The translations under genes and the position numbers were made by a program. From a virus, in the IMG/VR virus record IMGVR_UViG_3300020735_000031, positions 1 to 35,669 of that record: DNA of 35,669 nt. The stretch is one strand, 5' to 3'. Shown here one piece after another: positions 30,033 through 35,669 of the stretch. The notes below the pieces were generated by a model. The model ran no database searches and was not told the origin of the DNA. It saw nothing but the letters and a program-made list of their open reading frames with translations. The first letter of the stretch is position 1, and every line of letters starts with the position of its first letter.

Positions 30033-31376
30033 ATGACTGTCCCAATCCCAAGTAAAGTAAGTAACTCGCCAGTATTTAATGATGCACAGTTCTTTGATAA
30101 TGGTGGATATCTACTTGCGGGTGGATTGATTAGCACCTATGAAGCGGGTGGATATATTACACCCCAAACTACTTTTAATAGTAGTGCTGGCACTACTCCG
30201 AATTCAAATCCTATTACATTAGATTCAGCAGGTAGAACACCAGGGCCTATTTGGCTTGCAGATGGATACACATATAATATGACAATAGCGCAGCCAGATG
30301 GCACGATATTGGCAAGTTACGAAAATATTAATGGAGTTGCAGCAGTTCCAGCAGGTGGTGGAGTTGGCACTGTTCTATGGAATGTGCCAACTGCTATACC
30401 CGAATATGTAAGTAGTATCCAGTTTAGACTAAATGGATTTTTTATAGTAGAGTTTGCAGTAGGTAATCGTATTCGTTATCAGTTTCCTGATAATAGTTAT
30501 GGATATGGCGTAGTAACTAATGTAGTTTTCACTGATCCATACACTTATGTGACTTTTGCACCAGATTCGATAATATTCAGTAGTTTAGTTACTAATATTT
30601 CTTGGAGTGCAATGGTTGTAATAAACTATGCTGCCGATGCTGGCGCTATTGGATATACACCAAGTTTTGTATATAGCGGTGCGAATGTAGGAACACAACT
30701 ACAAGCAAATAAGACATTGATTACTCAATATCAAAAATCATATCCAGCCACTTTAAGTGGAACAACATATTCAGTTACTGCAAGTTTTAATCCAACAAGT
30801 TATGTAGGTATGACCTTAGATGTGATATTTGATTTAGCACATAGTGGTGCAACTACAATCAATGTGAATAATATTGCGTCTATTAGTTTAAAACAGTTTA
30901 GTTATACTGGCGCATTGATTGATCCAGTAATCACTGCTGGATTATGTTCGCGATTAATGTATAATGGAACAGTTATGATTTTAATAGATCAACTGCCATA
31001 TACACCAGTGCCGATTGTTCCTCCACCTGCAGTGACATTTATATCCACAATGGGAACTATTACTCTTCCATCAAGCAATACATTTACAGTAACTGCGGGA
31101 AGCACAGGAAATATAGCAGTGTCAATCAACTGTTTTGCACACGCAAACTATGGAAACTTCGGCAATGGAACATTTAGTTTGTATGTAAATGGTGCGGTAA
31201 TAAGTAATGGTTATGTTCGCTTCATAGAATGGGATAGCAGAACATCTGGTTGTGGCGCCACATTAGTAGGTTCGATTACACCAGGGCCAGGAGTGACAGC
31301 CACATTTACTGTGATATATGTAGGATCTGGTTCAGCAAATGATTATCCAGCAACTTGGTTAGCAATAACAGCATAA
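30033..31376 (+). CDS. Fibre protein with head-binding-like N-terminal domain (447 aa)
   Basis: The N-terminal ~100 residues (SPVFNDAQFFDNGGYLLAGG, NSNPITLDSAGRTPGPIWLA) are the same attachment domain as in the two preceding genes. The middle is strand-rich with an SH3-like or OB-like stretch (GNRIRYQFPDNSYGYGVVTN). The C-terminal ~115 residues (TFISTMGTITLPSSNTFTVT to YPATWLAITA) form a beta-sandwich-like tip. It lies immediately upstream (one base) of the next fibre gene. Receptor unknown. Confidence 0.75.
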   Translation: MTVPIPSKVSNSPVFNDAQFFDNGGYLLAGGLISTYEAGGYITPQTTFNSSAGTTPNSNPITLDSAGRTPGPIWLADGYTYNMTIAQPDGTILASYENINGVAAVPAGGGVGTVLWNVPTAIPEYVSSIQFRLNGFFIVEFAVGNRIRYQFPDNSYGYGVVTNVVFTDPYTYVTFAPDSIIFSSLVTNISWSAMVVINYAADAGAIGYTPSFVYSGANVGTQLQANKTLITQYQKSYPATLSGTTYSVTASFNPTSYVGMTLDVIFDLAHSGATTINVNNIASISLKQFSYTGALIDPVITAGLCSRLMYNGTVMILIDQLPYTPVPIVPPPAVTFISTMGTITLPSSNTFTVTAGSTGNIAVSINCFAHANYGNFGNGTFSLYVNGAVISNGYVRFIEWDSRTSGCGATLVGSITPGPGVTATFTVIYVGSGSANDYPATWLAITA

Positions 31377-31377
31377 T

Positions 31378-32454
31378 ATGGCAACAAATAATCGCTCACA
31401 AATGCCAAGTAGATTTGAGTTTCTTGGACAAGACAAGAAAATAACTCAGCCTTGGGCTTTCTATTTAAGCGAGCTTCAGAGTGGATTAACTCCTGTTGGC
31501 ACTGGTTATGTAACTGATAATACTGCGGCTATTACTGGGCCAACAAGTATATCACAGGGAGTAGCAAGTAATAGAGGTGGAACACCAACTGTAAATGAAA
31601 TCTATATAGCAGATGATAATGGCGCTATCTATACAGTAAGTGGTGGTGCGTGGCAGATGCAAACACCTGCATATACGGGTGATATAACGAAATCTGCATA
31701 TAGCACCACAACCACATTAGCAACTGTCAATACCGCACCAGGCACATATGGTAATGGCGGTATGGTTCCTATTATTAGTGTAGATGCAAAAGGTAGAGTA
31801 ACAAATGTAGGTCTTGCTCCGGCTACTGGTCCAAATATCAGTGGCGATGAAGGCGATATAGTTTGGGTAAATGCTGTTGGTCAACCAATGGCTAATGCAC
31901 AGTTACATTATGATCCAACTACTGGTTATTTGAATATTGCACAGCAAATAACATTCCTTGATCCAATACCTACCTATAATAATCTATCTCCAGCAACAAA
32001 TAAAGGTGATATAGTAAGTAGCAGTGGAACCACTGCTTTAGTATTACCAGTCGGCAGTGATGGCCTTGTTTTAACTGCGAATTCCGCAACATCTTCAGGA
32101 TTAGAATGGGCTTATCCACCAGGAAGCACACCGACATTTATAGAAGTTACATTTGCATTTGGAGACGCCACTCCTTATGTTGTAACTACAGTTCCAGCAA
32201 ATAAATATGTGATTAGTTGCAGTATGTTGATTACTGAATCATTTAATGGAGTTGGTGCTTCATTGAAACTTGGAAGTGCAGCAACACCAGACGATATTAT
32301 GGCCACAACGGATAATGCTCCAGCAGTTTTATCTACGTGGGCAGTAAACCCGAATGTCAGATACGGGGCAGACACAGCGATATATCTGACAATAAATCAA
32401 GGTGCGGGCGCTACGACAGGTCGTGGTTTGCTTGTAATAAATATTCAATATTAA
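31378..32454 (+). CDS. Fibre/adhesin protein with jelly-roll-like tip (358 aa)
   Basis: The start, NNRSQMPSRFEFLGQDKKIT then PWAFYLSELQSGL, is a short helix-containing attachment region. The middle is fibre-like (GNGGMVPIISVDAKGRVTNV is a classic fibre-shaft motif). The last ~105 residues (IEVTFAFGDATPYVVTTVPA to GRGLLVINIQY) form a domain that recurs in the next gene. It is probably one unit of a branched or multi-fibre tail apparatus. Confidence 0.7.
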   Translation: MATNNRSQMPSRFEFLGQDKKITQPWAFYLSELQSGLTPVGTGYVTDNTAAITGPTSISQGVASNRGGTPTVNEIYIADDNGAIYTVSGGAWQMQTPAYTGDITKSAYSTTTTLATVNTAPGTYGNGGMVPIISVDAKGRVTNVGLAPATGPNISGDEGDIVWVNAVGQPMANAQLHYDPTTGYLNIAQQITFLDPIPTYNNLSPATNKGDIVSSSGTTALVLPVGSDGLVLTANSATSSGLEWAYPPGSTPTFIEVTFAFGDATPYVVTTVPANKYVISCSMLITESFNGVGASLKLGSAATPDDIMATTDNAPAVLSTWAVNPNVRYGADTAIYLTINQGAGATTGRGLLVINIQY

Positions 32455-32466
32455 AGGACAATTCAA

Positions 32467-33162
32467 ATGACAGCAACTCTAAACTTTCTTAAGTTAGATG
32501 GCACAACAGCATCGAAACTTCAACTTAATGCAGCCGCAGGCGGCACAGTTCTTAAAAATATTGCGGGTGCTTTAGCAGTTCGTAATTCTGCCGATAATGC
32601 AGACGCTACCATAACTGGTGCTGAATTCTTAGCATCTGGTGATACCGGTCTTGTAATCAATAGCGATGCTACCAGCACAGGCTCTGATTGGAAAATCAGT
32701 ATTGCACGTCCATCAACTGGAATGTCAAGTGCCTGGACACTTACTTTACCGGTTAGTGCAGGTTCTGCAAATCAAGTTCTTAGCACAGACGGTGCTGGCA
32801 ATACTACTTGGATTAACACTGCTTCTGGTGCCACTGATACAACAATCTCCACAGCACTTGCTTTTGGATCTGGTGCTACTGTAGCTTGTTTTACACTTCC
32901 AATCGGTGGTGTTATTATGTCAGTCGAAATGATTGTAGATACTGCTTTTGATGGTTCCCCGACAGCTTCGGTTGGTATTGCTGGTAGTCAAAGTTTGTTT
33001 ATGGGCACTGGCGATATGAACTTGAATATCTCTGCAGGTTGGAACACAGAACCAAATGTTGCCCCAGCAGGTTCAGCAGAACCAGTTCTTATTTATTACA
33101 CAGCAGGTGGCAGTTCGGTTGGTGCAGCAAGATTGCTCATCAACTATAGCGTGCCAGTTTAA
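32467..33162 (+). CDS. Short fibre protein sharing the tip domain of the previous gene (231 aa)
   Basis: The N-terminal half (NFLKLDGTTASKLQLNAAAG, SAWTLTLPVSAGSANQVLST) is a widespread phage fibre segment. The C-terminal half (FDGSPTASVGIAGSQSLFMG to GAARLLINYSVPV) aligns by pattern with the C-terminus of the 31378-32454 product (FNGVGASLKLGSAATPDDIM to GRGLLVINIQY). Adjacent paralogous tips suggest duplication. The ribosome site is AAAGGA. Confidence 0.7.
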   Translation: MTATLNFLKLDGTTASKLQLNAAAGGTVLKNIAGALAVRNSADNADATITGAEFLASGDTGLVINSDATSTGSDWKISIARPSTGMSSAWTLTLPVSAGSANQVLSTDGAGNTTWINTASGATDTTISTALAFGSGATVACFTLPIGGVIMSVEMIVDTAFDGSPTASVGIAGSQSLFMGTGDMNLNISAGWNTEPNVAPAGSAEPVLIYYTAGGSSVGAARLLINYSVPV

Positions 33163-33165
33163 TCG

Positions 33166-33230
33166 GCTAAATACACAGTGGGGACAATAGCGCCCCACTG
33201 ACACTGTGCAAACAGTGACCTTATTTAAGG
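33166..33230 (+). promoter_or_regulatory. GCTAAATAC element followed by three stacked hairpins
   Basis: An exact GCTAAATA copy (33166-33173) is followed by CAGTGGGG/CCCCACTG (33176-33183 with 33193-33200), CACTGT-GCAA-ACAGTG (33202-33217, a GNRA-type loop), and CCTTATTTAAGG (33219-33230), which contains the AAGG ribosome site of the next gene. CACAGTG (33174-33180) can also pair with CACTGTG (33202-33208), an alternative fold. There is no T-tract, so it is not a terminator. Confidence 0.55.
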
Positions 33231-33237
33231 ACTGTAA

Positions 33238-33567
33238 ATGGCTAACTTTATGAATATCAAAGGAACGACACAAACATCGTTCCAAATAGGTGCTGGTAAC
33301 AGCAAATCGCCATTTACACTCGATGCAAGTGGACTAAGTTCATCACGAACTTGGGTTATTCCAAACAGCAATGGTTCTTTAGGTGATGTATTAACTACGG
33401 ATGGGTTTGGCACACTTAGTTGGACATCGGCTGGCAGTGCAACAGTTTCTGGTCTTATTATAGGCGATACTGATTGTGGTCTCATAAGTGATATTATTTG
33501 CGCAAGGGTAGACTTTACAAACGTGGGTGATATCCCAAGTAATACAATCAATCAAGGAGTAGTTTAA
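33238..33567 (+). CDS. Short fibre-like protein before the long fibre (109 aa)
   Basis: NFMNIKGTTQTSFQIGAGNS then LSSSRTWVIPNSNGSLGDVL repeats the fibre-shaft segment of the previous gene's N-terminus (SSAWTLTLPVSAGSANQVLS). The C-terminal 40 residues (IIGDTDCGLISDIICARVDF) are unlike the rest, and the protein lacks a tip domain, so it may be a shortened fibre or a fibre base/chaperone. Its stop overlaps the next ATG (33565-33569). The ribosome site lies inside a small hairpin. Confidence 0.65.
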   Translation: MANFMNIKGTTQTSFQIGAGNSKSPFTLDASGLSSSRTWVIPNSNGSLGDVLTTDGFGTLSWTSAGSATVSGLIIGDTDCGLISDIICARVDFTNVGDIPSNTINQGVV

Positions 33568-35669
33568 TGAGCACCAGTTTGCAACTTCGTCGCGGCAATG
33601 CAACCGCAGTAACAACCGCAGTAGGCGCAGTAGGCGAACTACTTGTTGATACAACTAACTGGACACTTCACTTACAAGATGGAGTAACGGCAGGTGGACA
33701 CCTAATCGGTGGCGGCAATGCGGTAGCAGGCATCAATAAACAAGTTCAATATAATAATAGTGGTGTGTTTGGTGCATCAAGTCAGTTTACCTATGATAGT
33801 GGAACCAATACTTTAACAGCAGGGACTATTCAGTTAGCAGTAGGACTTGGTGGGCCACTTATCACATCAAATGATGCAAGTAATGATATTATTATTGTTC
33901 CAAATAACAATACTGGTGGACCTGGTTTACAACTATATGGGGCAGCAGGGACTTCGGGTGGTGGCTCCATATCTTTGTTGACTGGCGCCGGAACTGATGC
34001 CAATAGTAGTGGTGGAAATCTTAGTATTGAAGCAGCTGGTGGACGTGGAACCGGAAGTGATGGTTCGATTAATATTAGAACAGTGACTGGTGGACCTGGG
34101 TCAACACCCGGCACTATAGCTATTCAATCATCAAGTTCTATTGATTTAGCACTTGGTGGGCCATTATCTATTAACGTCGATACTGGTTTATCTGGATCAG
34201 TCCTTACATCAGGTGGATCAGGTGCGCCACCTGTTTGGGCAATGCCAACAACTGGCACAGTAACTTCGGTCGGAGTCAATGGAACTGCTGGTCGCATTAC
34301 TTCGGTTGGCAGTCCAGTCACATCAACTGGCACAATAACAGTCGATTTAGCTACAACAGCGGTCACAGCAGGTAGTTATACAAATGCCAATATCACTGTA
34401 GATGCCTATGGGCGTTTAACAAGCGCAGCAAGTGGTTCAGCTGGTGGTGTCACAACATTCAATTCACGCACTGGTGCTGTAACTTTAACATCGGCTGATG
34501 TGACAACAGCACTGGGATTTACTCCAAGAACAGGAACTGTGACATCAGTTGATGTTGCAGTAAACAATGGTATTACTATTAGTGGTAATCCAATCACAAC
34601 TTCGGGCGTTTTAACATTCGGATTGAATGCTATTACTCCATATAGTATTTCAACCACAGATGGTGTCACAGTTGGTGGTGATCTATCTGTTACTGGCAAT
34701 ACGATTATTTCAGGTAACTTAAATGTTTATGGAACTACAACCACACATAGTTCAACTAATACAAGTTATACAAACTCTACTATTTCACTTAACACACCTA
34801 CAACAGGTTGGATTACTTCTGATAGTGGCGCTGATATTGGCTTAATCGAAGATTATTATGACCCAACTGGCAATCCACTTATTGTTACAAGCGGCAATGG
34901 AACTGGAAGTGTTGCTACTTTAAACTTCGTAGGTGGGCCATATCCGGTAGGCGCAGTTATTATTGTTGCAGGTGTTATCCCAAGTGGATTCAATGGCTCG
35001 TATATTGTAACAGCATCAACTTCGACAAGCGTAAGTTATGCAAATACAACAAGTGGCGCAGTCACAACAAGTGGTTCCCTTGGCACAGTTATTCGTCAAA
35101 CAGCATTCGTTACAACAGCCGGCACAAGTGCTGCACATACAGCAACGATTTCCTACAACTTTAGTAGTGGTGTAGCGGTCGCAAATGGCTCAACAGTTAC
35201 TATTATAGGTGTTACTCCTACCGGATATAACGGATCATATGCAGTAAGTGGCGCAACTGCTGGCACATTCCAAGTATCAACATCTGGCACAAACTTAGGA
35301 CCTATCACAGTTCAGGGAACGATTATTGTTAGTAATCGTCATTCATTCTTTGGTAGAGCCGATGATACTGGCGATCTTGAATACTATAAAGTAGGTGCTC
35401 TTACAGGTAATGTATTTGGTGGCATTTACGGAACTATTAAGGCAGGAGCATTTTATGCAAGTCAATCAGCAGGAGTAAATGCAGTTGATATTGGACTTGG
35501 ATCACATATCAGAATCCCACCAAACACAATCTATGATGATACAACCGCAGCAAGTTCGACTGTTGCTTTAGGAACTATTACTAACCACGGTATTATGACA
35601 CTCGATGCTATCAATACTGGCATCACTTACACAGAAGCATCTGCATTATATATTGCTGGCGCAATAGTC
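33567..35669 (+). CDS. Long tail fibre, N-terminal part (continues at the left edge)
   Basis: The ATG overlaps the previous stop (TAATG). The first ~50 residues (MSTSLQLRRGNATAVTTAVG, GELLVDTTNWTLHLQDG, TAGGHL) match the Mtd-N-like attachment domain of phage receptor-binding proteins. Gly/Thr/Ser-rich shaft repeats follow, with NANITVDAYGRLTSAASGSA and FNSRTGAVTLTSADVTTALG, classic fibre motifs, then an intermediate beta region and YTEASALYIAGAIV at the edge. The frame has 701 codons with no stop and ends exactly at a codon boundary, in frame with base 1. Together with 1-2031 it would be a 1377-residue fibre, the largest protein of the phage. Confidence 0.9.
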   Translation, partial: MSTSLQLRRGNATAVTTAVGAVGELLVDTTNWTLHLQDGVTAGGHLIGGGNAVAGINKQVQYNNSGVFGASSQFTYDSGTNTLTAGTIQLAVGLGGPLITSNDASNDIIIVPNNNTGGPGLQLYGAAGTSGGGSISLLTGAGTDANSSGGNLSIEAAGGRGTGSDGSINIRTVTGGPGSTPGTIAIQSSSSIDLALGGPLSINVDTGLSGSVLTSGGSGAPPVWAMPTTGTVTSVGVNGTAGRITSVGSPVTSTGTITVDLATTAVTAGSYTNANITVDAYGRLTSAASGSAGGVTTFNSRTGAVTLTSADVTTALGFTPRTGTVTSVDVAVNNGITISGNPITTSGVLTFGLNAITPYSISTTDGVTVGGDLSVTGNTIISGNLNVYGTTTTHSSTNTSYTNSTISLNTPTTGWITSDSGADIGLIEDYYDPTGNPLIVTSGNGTGSVATLNFVGGPYPVGAVIIVAGVIPSGFNGSYIVTASTSTSVSYANTTSGAVTTSGSLGTVIRQTAFVTTAGTSAAHTATISYNFSSGVAVANGSTVTIIGVTPTGYNGSYAVSGATAGTFQVSTSGTNLGPITVQGTIIVSNRHSFFGRADDTGDLEYYKVGALTGNVFGGIYGTIKAGAFYASQSAGVNAVDIGLGSHIRIPPNTIYDDTTAASSTVALGTITNHGIMTLDAINTGITYTEASALYIAGAIV

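Noticed and set aside
33830-34699. Minus-strand ORFs opposite the N-terminal half of the long fibre
   Set aside because: Same repeat-driven artefact: Val/Pro-rich translation, no start signals, and a strong plus-strand fibre frame.

Overview
The window reads as one complete or near-complete genome of a short-tailed, P22-like double-stranded DNA phage (Caudoviricetes, podovirus morphology). It holds small and large terminase, a 722-residue portal, scaffold, P22-type coat, gp4-like and gp10-like tail/stabilisation proteins, ejection proteins and a long run of fibre genes, in the order P22-like phages use. One fibre frame runs off the right end exactly at a codon boundary and another runs in from the left end in frame 1. 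Joining the ends gives one continuous 1377-residue fibre, so the sequence is probably a circular or circularly permuted map opened inside that gene. The base composition is AT-rich. The two DnaA boxes and standard sigma70-like promoters fit a proteobacterial host, but the host cannot be named. I see no integrase, repressor, DNA polymerase, RNA polymerase, recognisable endolysin or tRNA.

Layout. 1-3121 (+): fibre C-terminus, a small protein, two membrane proteins (likely lysis) and a small basic protein, closed by a hairpin. 3210-4814 (-): six small early-type genes, mostly linked by ATGA overlaps; three end in a NUMOD/IENR-like DNA-binding module. 4815-6128 (+): two small genes behind sigma70-like promoters, then a GIY-YIG nuclease. 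6106-9406 (+): a sigma70 promoter, a structured leader with a terminator/antiterminator arrangement, then a small protein, an archaeo-eukaryotic-type primase and an SF3-type helicase. 9404-9804: a putative origin with iterons, two consensus DnaA boxes and further repeats. 10103-18837 (+): packaging and head genes, including a tandem GroES-like co-chaperonin between terminase and portal. 18937-33567 and the window end (+): repeat-rich fibre, gp10-like protein, a cupin-SET fusion, three ejection proteins and six or seven fibre genes.

How it fits together. The early region uses host-type promoters (TTGCAA-17-TATAAT at 6106-6134 is the best). Intergenic gaps of the structural region instead carry a recurring GCTAAATA/TATAAATA element, often directly after a terminator, which I infer to be the phage late promoter. 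Replication probably couples host DnaA and the host polymerase to the phage primase and helicase. The main novelty candidates are the attenuator-like RNA before the replication operon, the late-promoter motif with apparently leaderless genes, the tandem GroES protein, the cupin-SET protein and the nuclease-less NUMOD cluster.
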